Source: Oscillospiraceae bacterium (GTDB lineage: Bacteria > Bacillota > Clostridia > Oscillospirales > CAG-272). From it: DNA of 64,000 nt. The translations under genes and the position numbers were made by a program. The stretch's first letter is position 1, and the number at the start of each line of letters is the position of its first letter. Shown one piece after another: positions 34,702 through 44,245 of this stretch. The DNA lies in NCBI GenBank assembly GCA_015064385.1, contig SVSI01000004.1, positions 1 to 64,000 on the forward strand, written 5' to 3'. The notes below the pieces were generated by a model that saw nothing but the letters and a program-made list of their open reading frames with translations, made no database searches and was not told the origin of the DNA.

Positions 34702-34763
34702 AATTGGCAATGCTACCAAAATTAACCACTTAAAATTGGTAAATATTGCCAAATTTTGCCAAT
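34702..34763. promoter_or_regulatory. clustered TTGGCAA/TTGCCAA repeats upstream of spo0A
   Basis: The 160-bp gap holds ATTGGCAA near 34703, ATTGGTAAATATTGCCAA (an imperfect palindrome) at about 34735-34752, and a second TTGCCAA starting 11 bases after the previous one. Direct and inverted copies spaced by about one helical turn suggest a protein-binding region controlling spo0A; the factor is unknown. Confidence 0.4.
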
Positions 34764-34791
34764 TAACTACCAACGGAAGCGAAGAAGGGAG

Positions 34792-35220
34792 TCAGTCGCC
34801 GTGGTGCTTGGTAAAAAAACCGCGAAGATCCATATAATAAGTCCCGTCGTCTTGCTTTTTGAAGCCGACAGCTGAAATAAGTCGGGGCGAGATACGCTCG
34901 GGATAGGGAAGATATGCGTCGTGCGTGCCGCACAGATCAACGAAATTGAGCATTGATCTTCCCATTATAAAGAGAGCTTCGAAATCGTCAACACCCTCGG
35001 GTGAGCGAAGATCGTAAACGAAGGCACCTTCCTTCTTAAAAGAAAACTGCGTTATTCCGAGAAGCTCTCCGGGCAGAGTATCGCTCGTGGTGGGATCGTC
35101 CGGTATCTCGGGAGTTTCAAAAGCGGCGTATGCAAGAGCGTCGGGAATAAATTCTACAGAACACTTTTCGCAAAGCTCCTTTTGTACCTCTTTGGTTTGT
35201 ATAGCGTGAATTCTGAGCAT
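34792..35220 (-). CDS. conserved protein of unknown function, possibly GNAT-like
   Basis: A 142-residue cytoplasmic protein. The central part (GELLGITQFSF, AFVYDLRSP, DFEALFIMGRSMLNFVDLCG) and the end (AVGFKKQDDGTYYMDLRGFF) have the strand-helix rhythm and the GFKK-type closing strand of a small acetyltransferase fold, but I cannot point to an acetyl-CoA P-loop. It lies between rluB and spo0A on the same strand, starting 21 bases after rluB ends. Function not assigned. Confidence 0.7.
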   Translation of the reverse strand: MLRIHAIQTKEVQKELCEKCSVEFIPDALAYAAFETPEIPDDPTTSDTLPGELLGITQFSFKKEGAFVYDLRSPEGVDDFEALFIMGRSMLNFVDLCGTHDAYLPYPERISPRLISAVGFKKQDDGTYYMDLRGFFTKHHGD

Positions 35221-35241
35221 AGTTTTAACCTTATAAGTATT

Positions 35242-35970
35242 TTAGAGCAGACCTACTGCTTTTTTGAGTGCCTTTACCTCGTCAACGTTGAGATAGCGCC
35301 ACTCTCCCTTTTTAACGTCGAGAACGAGATCTCCAAGCGCAACGCGCTTTAGTGCCTTGACTTCGAGATCTACCGCCTCACACATTCTGCGGATCTGTCG
35401 GTTTTTGCCCTCGTAAAGGATCATTTCAAGGACTGACGTCTTTTCGTTGTGACGCAAAATACCGCACTGTACGGGCATTATTTTTTCGCCGTCAATTTGC
35501 GTCAGAGATGCAAGCTCGGCAACCTTTGCGCGCGTTACGTTTCCGCTTACCTTGACGTTATAGAGCTTTGGGATAAGATGTCTCGGATGTGTAAGCGCAT
35601 TGGTTAGAGCGCCGTCGTTAGTCATAAGAAGGAGTCCCTCCGAATTCATATCGAGGCGTCCTACCGGATAGACGCGCACACCCGTATCCTCTACGAGCTC
35701 TGCAACCGTCTTTCGACCTTTTTCGTCGCTGAGCGTGGTAACGTAGCCGGTGGGCTTGTTGAGCATTATATAAGTATAATGAAAGTTTTGCTTTTTTCCG
35801 ACGGGTGCACCCTGACAGAGAACCTTGTCTCGTCTCGGATCTACCTTAGTACCGAGAGTGGCAACCTCTCCGTTTACGAGCACTTCTCCCGCTTCTATCG
35901 CCTTTTCAGCGGCACGGCGGGACATTATTCCGCAGTCGGAAATAAATTTCTGAAGACGTATTTTTTCCAT
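35242..35970 (-). CDS. rluB: rRNA pseudouridine synthase, RsuA/RluB family
   Basis: A 242-residue enzyme that makes pseudouridine in ribosomal RNA. The N-terminal S4 RNA-binding domain (RLQKFISDCGIMSRRAAEKAI) is followed by the catalytic domain with Asp in VGRLDMNSEGLLLMTNDG, and GKNRQIRRM near the end. I start at MEKIRLQK (35970), five bases after the gerW stop; the longer frame would run back into gerW. RluB is the likeliest member, RsuA or RluE-like forms being alternatives. Confidence 0.9.
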   Translation of the reverse strand: MEKIRLQKFISDCGIMSRRAAEKAIEAGEVLVNGEVATLGTKVDPRRDKVLCQGAPVGKKQNFHYTYIMLNKPTGYVTTLSDEKGRKTVAELVEDTGVRVYPVGRLDMNSEGLLLMTNDGALTNALTHPRHLIPKLYNVKVSGNVTRAKVAELASLTQIDGEKIMPVQCGILRHNEKTSVLEMILYEGKNRQIRRMCEAVDLEVKALKRVALGDLVLDVKKGEWRYLNVDEVKALKKAVGLL

Positions 35971-35974
35971 TTTA

Positions 35975-36421
35975 TTATTTTTCGACCTTGTTTTCAGACG
36001 GCTCCTCTTTGGCAAAAGCCGTGCGGATCCTCTTGATAAATTCGGGGGAGCGCTCTATCAGCTCGATAACGGTGTCAAACTTGTCTGTCTTCTGATTTTC
36101 GGACGCGCTGAGAAAATCGACCGTGCCGTCCGCCTTGATAACGAGAAATCCGATAGGGCTTATCTTGATTCCCGTTCCGCCGCCACCCGCAAAGTTCATA
36201 CTATTGGCTTTGTCGCGGGTGCGTTTGCCGAGCCCGTCTATTCCGCCAGAGGCAAATCCAACCGAAACGCTGGTGATCGGGACGATGCTAACTCCGCCGG
36301 GCGCGTTTATGGGATCGCCTACGACGGTGTTGACGTCTGTTATCTCCTTAATGTTTTCGAGTGCGGATGCGACGATGTCGCTGAGCTTTTCGCGGCCGTT
36401 GTTTTTGTTGTTTTCGTTCAT
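35975..36421 (-). CDS. ytfJ: sporulation protein GerW/YtfJ
   Basis: A 148-residue member of the GerW (YtfJ) family, needed for normal spore germination in Bacillus. The glycine-rich core (VGDPI, SVSVGFASGG, NFAGGGGTGIKISPIGFLVI) is diagnostic. The start at 36421 follows GGAGGA; a longer in-frame ATG at 36454 overlaps the DUF2953 gene and is rejected. Gene order DUF2953-gerW-rluB is seen in many Clostridia. Confidence 0.92.
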   Translation of the reverse strand: MNENNKNNGREKLSDIVASALENIKEITDVNTVVGDPINAPGGVSIVPITSVSVGFASGGIDGLGKRTRDKANSMNFAGGGGTGIKISPIGFLVIKADGTVDFLSASENQKTDKFDTVIELIERSPEFIKRIRTAFAKEEPSENKVEK

Positions 36422-36450
36422 TGAAATATCCTCCGTTAAGGTTATATAGG

Positions 36451-37146
36451 TCACTTATTCGTGACATAGAGTTCGTTTGTGTTTTGTGAGCTTTCGCTGT
36501 CGTACGCGCTGCTTTTTTCAAAAAGTTCAGAGCTGCCGCGCACTATCAGAGAAATGAGCTGCCAGATATTAAATGATATAACGGTGTGCAACTCGAGCAC
36601 GGTTTTTTCGGCGAGAAAATCGCACTCAAGCTTTATCTTACGCAGTTGTCTGTCCGATATAGCCGCATTTTGCGATATCACGCTTAGAAGATAGGAGACT
36701 CCCTGACAGAGTATGCCGTAGATTATTGCCGTATCTGCGGGATCCTTTGATGCTACCGTGATCTTAAAATATCTGAATTTGACGCGCGCCTTTTTTACAA
36801 CGGGAAAGATTATTCTTTCCAAGATATTACTTACGAGAGAAAGCGACCGTCCCGCATCCCGTGTGAAGGAGGACTCTTCCTTCGGCTCTTTGGACTGCGT
36901 GTGTCCCTGTGAGAGCATAGAGACCATTTTCTGCATCTGCTTTGTAAGTGCGTTTTGAGGACGCCTGCGTTTTTTGGGACGCTCCTTCTTTCGATCGTCG
37001 TAGATCACGAACGTGAAAAGTGAGATGCGAAGCTTTACGACAAAAGTGTCCTTGGATACGATCACAAGGCGTACTCGCGTAAAGATTATTAGAATGATCA
37101 GCAGTGCAATTACCGATAAAGTGATCCAAACGCCCAAAAGCCGCAC
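36451..37146 (-). CDS. DUF2953 membrane-anchored protein
   Basis: A 231-residue protein with one N-terminal membrane helix (residues 5-25), a basic KERPKKRRRP linker, and a C-terminal region with ARVKFRYFKITVASKDPADTA, the core of DUF2953. Its conserved place next to gerW links it loosely to sporulation; its function is not known. The gene starts 24 bases after scpB. Confidence 0.88.
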   Translation of the reverse strand: MRLLGVWITLSVIALLIILIIFTRVRLVIVSKDTFVVKLRISLFTFVIYDDRKKERPKKRRRPQNALTKQMQKMVSMLSQGHTQSKEPKEESSFTRDAGRSLSLVSNILERIIFPVVKKARVKFRYFKITVASKDPADTAIIYGILCQGVSYLLSVISQNAAISDRQLRKIKLECDFLAEKTVLELHTVISFNIWQLISLIVRGSSELFEKSSAYDSESSQNTNELYVTNK

Positions 37147-37170
37147 CTCCTCTCAAATTATTTTACGACT

Positions 37171-37845
37171 TTAATCGTTTTCGCTTTGTTCCTCAGTGGA
37201 TTCCTCGGGCATATCCACGAGATCGAGCATACTTATCTGCTCGTCAGGATGCTCGCTCTTTTCCTCGTAATCGGGAAGCTCGTAGAGGGAAGAAAGACCG
37301 AAGCAACGCAGAAAATCGTCCGTCGTGCCGTAAAGGATCGGCTTTCCGGGGGCGTCGAGACGTCCCTTTGCCTCAATTAGACGGCGGTCACAGAGAGTGG
37401 ATACCGCGTACGAGGAGTCAACTCCTCGTATTTTTTCTATCTTTGCCTTGGTTATCGGCTGATTGTATGCAACTATCGCGAGTACCTCGAGCGAGGAGTT
37501 GGAGAGACGTCCCTCTCGGCGGATGCCGAGTGCCTTTCGTACGTACTGCTCGAATTCTTCCTTTGAGCAGAGCTGACAGGAGTCGGAGACGATTATGAGG
37601 CGGATTCCTCTGTTATCAAGCTCAAGAGAGCTCTGAAGCTCGCTTACCGCTTTTCTTACGGTGAGAGTTGAGGTTTCAAGTACCTCTGCGAGCTTTCTGA
37701 AGCTGACGGGATATCCCGCGGCGAAAAGTATCGCCTCTATCATTCTTGCATAGGTGGAAGTGTCGTACTCCGGAGCTTTTTCCTGCGTTTCTTCGCTGTC
37801 GAGCTCTTCTATGTAATTGTTTTCGTTTTCAAAATTGCTTGTCAT
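37171..37845 (-). CDS. scpB: segregation and condensation protein B
   Basis: A 224-residue kleisin-associated protein that joins Smc and ScpA for chromosome condensation. Two winged-helix domains are recognisable: YARMIEAILFAAGYPVSFRKLAEVL and LEVLAIVAYNQPITKAKIEKIRGV. Acidic N- and C-terminal tails are longer than usual. It lies 22 bases after scpA. Confidence 0.95.
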   Translation of the reverse strand: MTSNFENENNYIEELDSEETQEKAPEYDTSTYARMIEAILFAAGYPVSFRKLAEVLETSTLTVRKAVSELQSSLELDNRGIRLIIVSDSCQLCSKEEFEQYVRKALGIRREGRLSNSSLEVLAIVAYNQPITKAKIEKIRGVDSSYAVSTLCDRRLIEAKGRLDAPGKPILYGTTDDFLRCFGLSSLYELPDYEEKSEHPDEQISMLDLVDMPEESTEEQSEND

Positions 37846-37867
37846 TAAAAGTTACCTCACGATATTA

Positions 37868-38692
37868 TTATTCGGGCAGACCGCCGTCCGCGATCGGATT
37901 GTCGGTTATATCCTCGGGCGTTATGAGACGAAGCTTCGGCATATCCATGCCTTCCGAAAAATCGGCAGTTATCTTCTGGCTCTTCATAAGCTCAAGTATT
38001 GCAAGGAATGTCGCAACGACCTCCGAGCGGTGAGTACAGGTGTCGAAAAGGTCGTCAAGTGCAACGAGCCCGTTTGATACGATCTTGTTTATTACGATGT
38101 TTATCTTTTCTGTAACGGGTGCGGGCTCTCTCGTAAGAATTACCGAAAGGGATGCCTCTACCGTATCGTTACGCGATTCCTCGAAGAGCTTTTTACGGAG
38201 CGCCATACGCTCAAACGCTTTGAGAAGAAGCTCTATGTCCTGATTGTCGGGAATATCTTCACATGGAGGAATATCGTCGGTATCCTTTGCAAAACGTCCC
38301 GAAAAGGAAGCGTAGAGATGACCGAGTCCCTCTGCGGCGCGTTTTGCTCTCTGATATTCAATGAGCATTTCGGCAAGCTCCGCACGCGGGTCAACGTCAT
38401 CCTCGGGGTTTTCGGGCTTGGGAAGAAGCATACGGCTCTTTATGAGCATAAGGCGGCTTGCCATCTCGAGAAACTCACCCGCTATCTCCATATCGAGCTC
38501 ATTCAGCTTTTCGATATATTCCATATACTGCTCGAAAATAAGCGAGATCGGAATATCGTAAATATTTATCTTGTTTTTTGCAATAAGAGCAAGCAGAAGA
38601 TCAAGCGGACCTTCGTATATCTCAAGCGTAAAGGACAGCTTGCCTTCGTTTTGTTCTTCTGTTTGTACTAAATTTTCTGTCATATCCGTCAT
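37868..38692 (-). CDS. scpA: segregation and condensation protein A
   Basis: A 274-residue kleisin of the Smc complex. FTLEIYEGPLDLLLALI is the family-defining N-terminal motif; MEIAGEFLEMASRLMLIKSRMLLP follows, and a C-terminal winged helix ends the protein. The start at 38692 overlaps the stop of the upstream M50 gene as ATGA, showing coupling; a further upstream ATG lies inside that gene. Confidence 0.95.
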   Translation of the reverse strand: MTDMTENLVQTEEQNEGKLSFTLEIYEGPLDLLLALIAKNKINIYDIPISLIFEQYMEYIEKLNELDMEIAGEFLEMASRLMLIKSRMLLPKPENPEDDVDPRAELAEMLIEYQRAKRAAEGLGHLYASFSGRFAKDTDDIPPCEDIPDNQDIELLLKAFERMALRKKLFEESRNDTVEASLSVILTREPAPVTEKINIVINKIVSNGLVALDDLFDTCTHRSEVVATFLAILELMKSQKITADFSEGMDMPKLRLITPEDITDNPIADGGLPE

Positions 38693-39357
38693 AATATAAG
38701 ACCTACAATCCAATCCATTCCAGAAAGTATTTTGTCGGCGATAAATCCGAAGGGAAGAGTTATAACTCCCGTGACGAGACCGATAAGAACGACCATCATA
38801 ATGATGTTTTCGTATTTCATTATCGAGAAATAGTATTTGTCGGGAAGAAATGCGAAAAGCACGCGCGAGCCGTCAAAGGGAGGTACGGGGAGCATATTGA
38901 ACACCGCAAGATAGATGTTCATATAGCAGAAATTAGAGAAAAAGAGATATATCGCCCAAAATACCTCGTACGACATAAAGCCGGAAAAGAACTTGACTAT
39001 CACGCCGTACAGTATAAGACCGATAAAGGCGAGAAGCAGATTCGCTATCGGACCTGCCGCAGCGGAGAGTGCCATACCTTTTTTGGGGTTTTTGAAATAT
39101 CTCGTGTTTATCGGTACGGGATTTGCCCAACCGATCCCGAGAAGAAGCATCGAGAGCATTCCTATCGGATGAAAATGCTTTATGGGGTTCAGCGTAAGCC
39201 GTCCGAGATTTTTGGCGGTGGGGTCTCCCAGCTTATAGGCGACGTATCCGTGCGCAAACTCGTGAAACGAGAGCGCGATAAGGACTGTCGGTATAGTGAG
39301 AAGCAGTATTAAGATTATCTCCTGCGGATCCGAACCTCCGATTATGTGTCTGAGCAT
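38689..39357 (-). CDS. M50 site-2-protease family membrane peptidase
   Basis: A 222-residue membrane metalloprotease. Zinc motif HEFAH is at 32-36 inside a membrane helix, and PPFDGSRVL near residue 165 supplies the third ligand Asp. Five or six helices, no PDZ or CBS domain: the small YwhC/Rip-like subclass often found next to scpAB. Substrate unknown. Confidence 0.92.
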   Translation of the reverse strand: MLRHIIGGSDPQEIILILLLTIPTVLIALSFHEFAHGYVAYKLGDPTAKNLGRLTLNPIKHFHPIGMLSMLLLGIGWANPVPINTRYFKNPKKGMALSAAAGPIANLLLAFIGLILYGVIVKFFSGFMSYEVFWAIYLFFSNFCYMNIYLAVFNMLPVPPFDGSRVLFAFLPDKYYFSIMKYENIIMMVVLIGLVTGVITLPFGFIADKILSGMDWIVGLIL

Positions 39358-39375
39358 AATTATTACTACTTTCGT

Positions 39376-40671
39376 TTAGATATCGTTTTCAATAATATTA
39401 TCAAGCGTTTCGCGTCTGACGGCAAGGCGGTCCTCTCCGTCCTTTATTACGACAATAGCGGGACGCGCCACGCGGTTGTAATTGGACGCCATAGAATAGT
39501 TGTACGCACCCGTTACGGTAACTGCGAGAATATCTCCGCGCTCTGCCGACTGAAGAGGCATATCTTCGCCTATAAGGTCGCCCGACTCACAGCATCTGCC
39601 CGCTATCGAGCATACGATGTCCTTCGGCATATTTGCCTTGTTTGCAATAAGTGCATCGTATCTTGCCTTGTAGAGAGCGTATCTCGGGTTGTCGGACATT
39701 CCGCCGTCAACGGTTACGTAAGTGCGGAAATCTCCGATATTCTTTACCGATCCGACTGTGTAAAGGGTAACGCCTGCAGAAGCGACTATCGAACGTCCGG
39801 GCTCCATAAAGACGTGAGGACGCTCAAGAGAAAATCTTTCACAAAGCTCGGTCAGCTTTTCGCCGATAAGCTTTATGCTGCCGTCTATGTCTATTTCGCC
39901 CTCGCTTTCGTTGTAGCGCACTCCGAATCCGCCGCCTATGTTGAGATATTCGGGAGCATATCCGAACTTTTTCTTCATATCTGCGGCAAAGACCATCATT
40001 ACCTCGAGCTGATCGAGATAGGGCTCGTGTTCAAATACCTGCGATCCGCAGTGGCAGTGATATCCGATAAGATCGAGGTGGGGAAGAGAGAGAGCTCTCT
40101 CTACGAATTTTTCGGCTTGACCGGTTTCGATCGGTACTCCGAATTTCGAGTCGAGCTTGCCCGTGCTTATTGCCTCAAGCGTGTGGCAGTCGATGTTGGG
40201 CGTGATCCTGAGAAGGATCTTTGCAGTTACTCCCATGTCGGATGCGATCTCGGAAATAGAGTCAAGCTCGTCAAAGCATTCGACGACGAAGCTGCCAACG
40301 CCGTAACCGAGCGCGGCGCGGATCTCCTCGGGAGTTTTGTTGTTCCCGTGCATACAGAGGCGGGAAGGGGTATATCCCGCTTTGATTGCAGTATAGAGCT
40401 CTCCGAGAGATACTACGTCTGCGTTAATATCCTCTTTTTCGATAATTCTGTATATTTCCTTTATCGAAAGTGCCTTGGACGCATAGTATATCGCACTTTT
40501 TTCGGAAAAGTATTTTTTAACTGCGTTTCGGTAGATACGGCACTGCTTTACAATGTCGTTTTCGTCAAGAAGATAGAGAGGGGTACCGTATTTTTCGGCG
40601 AGCTTTACGGTATCAGCACCGCAAAGAGTGAAATGTCCCTCGCCGTTTACTGAATAGTTTGAATGTAACAT
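39376..40671 (-). CDS. lysA: diaminopimelate decarboxylase
   Basis: A 431-residue PLP enzyme, the last step of lysine synthesis. The PLP lysine is in IYYASKALSI (about residue 62), the alanine-racemase-like barrel has GYHCHCGSQVFE and NIGGGFGV, and the C-terminal domain has GRCCESGD with the substrate-contacting Cys. Fifteen bases separate it from engB upstream. Confidence 0.95.
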   Translation of the reverse strand: MLHSNYSVNGEGHFTLCGADTVKLAEKYGTPLYLLDENDIVKQCRIYRNAVKKYFSEKSAIYYASKALSIKEIYRIIEKEDINADVVSLGELYTAIKAGYTPSRLCMHGNNKTPEEIRAALGYGVGSFVVECFDELDSISEIASDMGVTAKILLRITPNIDCHTLEAISTGKLDSKFGVPIETGQAEKFVERALSLPHLDLIGYHCHCGSQVFEHEPYLDQLEVMMVFAADMKKKFGYAPEYLNIGGGFGVRYNESEGEIDIDGSIKLIGEKLTELCERFSLERPHVFMEPGRSIVASAGVTLYTVGSVKNIGDFRTYVTVDGGMSDNPRYALYKARYDALIANKANMPKDIVCSIAGRCCESGDLIGEDMPLQSAERGDILAVTVTGAYNYSMASNYNRVARPAIVVIKDGEDRLAVRRETLDNIIENDI

Positions 40672-40685
40672 ATTCGGATCCTTTT

Positions 40686-41276
40686 TTAACTGAGAATAGA
40701 AAGTATTTCTGACGTGACGGCAGTTTTGCCTTCGCCGCTCAGCGACGAGAAGGGAATTATCTTGATGCCGTCAAGCAGGGGGTGATTTTCAAGTGATGTG
40801 ATCATTTTTGCTCTGTCCGTTTTGTTAAGCTTATCGCATTTGGTGGCAACCACGAAAAAGGGTATTTCGGACTGAGCCAGAAAATCAAGCATCATTTCGT
40901 CGTCGGCGGTAGGGCCGACCTTGAGATCTATAAGCTGTATGACAGCCGCAAGCTTTTCTCCGCCTTTTACGAAATAATCGTTAGTCAGCGCCGACCATTT
41001 TGCCTTGTCTGCGGGATTACGCTTTGCAAAGCCGTATCCGGGGAGGTCAACCAGATAAAGAGACGAGTTCACGTCGTAAAAGTTTATCGTTATCGTCTTT
41101 CCCGGGCTCGAGCTGACGCGGGCAAGATTTTTTCTCCCTATCAGCGAATTGATAAGCGAGCTCTTTCCGACGTTGGAGCGCCCCGACATAGCTATCTGCG
41201 GACGCTGATCTTTAGGAAACTGCGAGGAGAGTCCCGCGGTTATCTTAAGTGAAGTTTTATTAAAATCGAGTTTCAT
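40686..41276 (-). CDS. engB: ribosome biogenesis GTPase EngB/YsxC
   Basis: A 196-residue GTPase for 50S subunit assembly. G1 is GRSNVGKSS (about 33), G3 DLPGYGFA, G4 ATKCDK. The gene follows lon by 26 bases; lon-engB is a widely conserved pair in Firmicutes. Confidence 0.95.
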   Translation of the reverse strand: MKLDFNKTSLKITAGLSSQFPKDQRPQIAMSGRSNVGKSSLINSLIGRKNLARVSSSPGKTITINFYDVNSSLYLVDLPGYGFAKRNPADKAKWSALTNDYFVKGGEKLAAVIQLIDLKVGPTADDEMMLDFLAQSEIPFFVVATKCDKLNKTDRAKMITSLENHPLLDGIKIIPFSSLSGEGKTAVTSEILSILS

Positions 41277-41302
41277 ATAATTGTTTCCCTCTTTTCGGGG
41301 TT

Positions 41303-43714
41303 TTATCGCATACTTATGAGGTTTTCGGGTCTTACCTTGGAGATTATCGGTATTATCGAAGAGTCGTTTTCGGCATCCGCGCTCTTTTCGGGAAGGATAA
41401 GAACGCCCTTTATAACGTCCTCTACCGTCTCACAGAGTACGAATTCAACGTTGTCTCTTACCGAAACATCTACCTTGTCTATATCGCGTGCGTTGTCTTT
41501 TGGAATAAATATCCTCTTTACTCCGGCAAGATAAGCCGCCATAGACTTTTCACGCAGGCCCCCGATAGCAAGCACCTTGCCTCTGAGCGATACCTCGCCC
41601 GTCATCGCAACGTCACGTCTTGCGGGATATTTTCCAAGCTCGCTGATAAGCGCGCATACGAGAGTCACTCCCGCGCTAGGGCCGTCCTTGGGAACTGCGC
41701 CCTCGGGAAAATGAATATGTATATCCTTGGTCTTGTAAAAATCGCTTTCAATGCCGAGCTCAGAAGCTCTTTCGCGTACGATGCTGAGAGCTATCTTGGC
41801 AGATTCCTTCATAACCTCGCCAAGCGATCCGGTAAGCTCGATCTTTCCGCTGCCCGGCATAGATACGACTTCAACCTTAAGCATATCTCCGCCTGCATCG
41901 GTGTATGCGAGTCCGTTGACGACACCGATCTCGTCACACTCGGATATTTTTTCGGGAATGATCTTTTCACCGCCAAGGAACTCGTGAAGATTGGACGCCT
42001 TTACGGTGATCTTCTTTATGCCCGGCTCCTCTACTATCCTGCGCGCTACCTTGCGGCAGATGGACGCGATCTCGCGTTCAAGGTTACGAACTCCCGCTTC
42101 ACGGGTGTATGACTTTATGATGCCAAGGATCGCGCTGTCGTCTATGCGAAGGTCCTTTTTGGTAAGTCCGTGCGCCTTGAGCTTTTTCGGAATGAGGTGA
42201 TTTTTTGCAATAGAGAGCTTTTCGCGAGCCGAATAGCTCTTCATTTCAATGACCTCCATACGGTCGAGCAGAGGACGCGGGATCGTATCGAGTGTGTTCG
42301 CCGTAGCTATAAACATACATTCAGAAAGGTCGAAGGGAAGCTCGATAAAGTGGTCTCTGAATGACTTGTTCTGATCGGGATCGAGAACCTCGAGCAGTGC
42401 CGACGAGGGGTCGCCGTGCGAGTCTCTCGTGAGCTTGTCGATCTCGTCAAGAAGAATCAGCGGATTGGAAACTCCCGCCTGATTTATAGCGGCAATAATA
42501 CGACCGGGCATCGAGCCGACGTAAGTCTTTCTGTGACCGCGTATGTCGCTTTCGTCACGAACGCCGCCGAGCGCAACGCGAACGTACTTGCGACCGAGCG
42601 CGCGTGCTATCGAGGAACCGATAGAGGTCTTACCGACACCGGGTGCTCCGACAAGACATATAATCTGGTTTTTTATGTCGGGAGTGAGATTCTTTACGGC
42701 GATAAACTCAAGGATCCTCTCTTTTACGTCGTCTATGCCGTCGTGATCTGCATTAAGTATCTTTCTCGCGTTCGCTACGCTGAGAGAGTCCTTCGTGCGC
42801 TTTTTCCACGGAAGCTCGAGACAGGTGTCTATATATCCGCGAATGACCGCACTCTCGTGAGAGGAATAGGGCTGCTTTGAGAGCTTTATCGTCTCTTTGA
42901 CGAGCTTTTCTCGTACCTCGTCGGGAAGGTCTGCGTCGGCGATCTTCTGCATATATTCAGCGATCTCCTCGTCGTACTCTTCGTCTTCGCCGAGCTCGCT
43001 CTTTATTACCTTTAGCTGCTCGCGCAGATAATAGTCTCTCTGATTTTCCTCGATCGCCTCGCGAGTGCGCTTGTGGATCTTTGCCTCCTCGCCGAGAAGC
43101 ACGAGCTCGCTCTCCATAAGAAGGGGGAGAAGCTCGAGACGGCGTACGGGATCGTACTCGTTAAGCAGAGTGAGCTTGTTTTCGTTACGGAAGATAACGC
43201 TGCTCGCCACGAGATCGGAAAACATAGAGGGCGATTTGGTCGCACGGATCGCGCTTTCCAGCTCCTTTGAGAAGTTGGGTATGATTCTCGGATACGCCTC
43301 GAAAAGCTTCAGAATATCGCGTCTGAGAAGCTCGGAACGAACGCCGTCGTCCTCGTAGCGAAGCATCTTGCAAGCAATGGATGCAAGATCGTGATCGCCG
43401 TTTTTCTTAACGTCGATAAAATCGGCGCGGCAGATTCCTTCAAGAACTGCGACTGCGCTTTGGGGCGAGGAATGAGAAATGCTGCCGACCTTGCATACGA
43501 CTCCCACTTTTCCTATAACGTCGCTCGGTGAGCGGTCGCCCGTGAGGGTTATAACGAATACGTTTGCATCGTCCTTTTTTGCAGCGGTGAGTGCCGCGAG
43601 AGCTCTCTGATCGAATATCTCAACGCTCGTGGGAATAGCGGGGAATATTACGGTGTCCTTTACGGGAAGCAAGGGAAGAACCTTTGCTTTTACTTTTTCT
43701 GAGTAGATTGCCAA
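41303..43714 (-). CDS. lon: ATP-dependent protease Lon
   Basis: An 803-residue Lon protease for damaged and short-lived proteins. The N-terminal LON domain (LPLLPVKDTVIFP), AAA+ module with GAPGVGKTS and ILLDEIDK, and C-terminal protease domain with Ser in KDGPSAGVTLV and Lys in the following GLREK segment are complete. GGAG lies before the ATG. It is the first gene of the lon-engB-lysA-scpAB block. Confidence 0.97.
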   Translation of the reverse strand: MAIYSEKVKAKVLPLLPVKDTVIFPAIPTSVEIFDQRALAALTAAKKDDANVFVITLTGDRSPSDVIGKVGVVCKVGSISHSSPQSAVAVLEGICRADFIDVKKNGDHDLASIACKMLRYEDDGVRSELLRRDILKLFEAYPRIIPNFSKELESAIRATKSPSMFSDLVASSVIFRNENKLTLLNEYDPVRRLELLPLLMESELVLLGEEAKIHKRTREAIEENQRDYYLREQLKVIKSELGEDEEYDEEIAEYMQKIADADLPDEVREKLVKETIKLSKQPYSSHESAVIRGYIDTCLELPWKKRTKDSLSVANARKILNADHDGIDDVKERILEFIAVKNLTPDIKNQIICLVGAPGVGKTSIGSSIARALGRKYVRVALGGVRDESDIRGHRKTYVGSMPGRIIAAINQAGVSNPLILLDEIDKLTRDSHGDPSSALLEVLDPDQNKSFRDHFIELPFDLSECMFIATANTLDTIPRPLLDRMEVIEMKSYSAREKLSIAKNHLIPKKLKAHGLTKKDLRIDDSAILGIIKSYTREAGVRNLEREIASICRKVARRIVEEPGIKKITVKASNLHEFLGGEKIIPEKISECDEIGVVNGLAYTDAGGDMLKVEVVSMPGSGKIELTGSLGEVMKESAKIALSIVRERASELGIESDFYKTKDIHIHFPEGAVPKDGPSAGVTLVCALISELGKYPARRDVAMTGEVSLRGKVLAIGGLREKSMAAYLAGVKRIFIPKDNARDIDKVDVSVRDNVEFVLCETVEDVIKGVLILPEKSADAENDSSIIPIISKVRPENLISMR

Positions 43715-43770
43715 TGTATTTTCTCCTTAAAATAAGTGCTGAAATTCTATTAATAATAATATATCAACAT

Positions 43771-43799
43771 ATTATATCATAGTGAAGCCGAAAAATCAA
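43771..43799 (-). promoter_or_regulatory. sigma-A promoter of lon
   Basis: Minus-strand TTGATT (43794-43799) and TATAAT (43771-43776), 17-base spacer. I see no CIRCE or CtsR operator here. Confidence 0.65.
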
Positions 43800-43937
43800 G
43801 GGTTTTGCGGGAAAATATTACCTGACAAATCGGGACGTTGTGTCAAAAAATCCTATCCGCTATATTATGGTATAAGGGTGGAATAAGACCGCTCCTAAAA
43901 ACAAGAGAAAACGTAAAAAGAAAAAGGAGAGTTTCAG

Positions 43938-44216
43938 ATGAATTATCAGAGAGCTTGCCGAAGCACCTGCTATCAGGGCGTGCATTACCCGCAGTACAGA
44001 TATCACAAGGAAAACTGCGGATGCTCGCATAATGAAAGATCGGGAGTACCCTACGCCGTAAAAGGGGAAGATCTGCGACTTCCGACGGCAACTTCGCTTG
44101 CAATGGTATATTCGCCCGTCCAGTACTGGCGCGATATATACGATATAGACCGCGCACTCGAAAGAGGAACGCTCTTTGCCGAGCTTGATAAGCCGCTTTG
44201 CAGCGCAGGAAGATAA
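43938..44216 (+). CDS. cotJA: spore coat-associated protein CotJA
   Basis: A 92-residue protein. The C-terminal half SLAMVYSPVQYWRDIYDI and ALERGTLFAELDKPL matches CotJA, a small inner-coat protein. The N-terminal 40 residues are His/Tyr/Cys-rich. AAAGGAGAG lies before the ATG. First gene of cotJABC, expected to be made in the mother cell; I could not assign a sigma-E promoter with confidence. Confidence 0.9.
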   Translation: MNYQRACRSTCYQGVHYPQYRYHKENCGCSHNERSGVPYAVKGEDLRLPTATSLAMVYSPVQYWRDIYDIDRALERGTLFAELDKPLCSAGR

Positions 44217-44245
44217 GGAAGAATATAAGAAAGGCATGAGATGAA

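Noticed and set aside
43715..43937. Heat-shock operator (CIRCE or CtsR box) before lon and sigma-E promoter before cotJA
   Set aside because: No TTAGCACTC-N9-GAGTGCTAA or GGTCAAANANGGTCAAA-type match is seen, and the sigma-E boxes are too degenerate to call.
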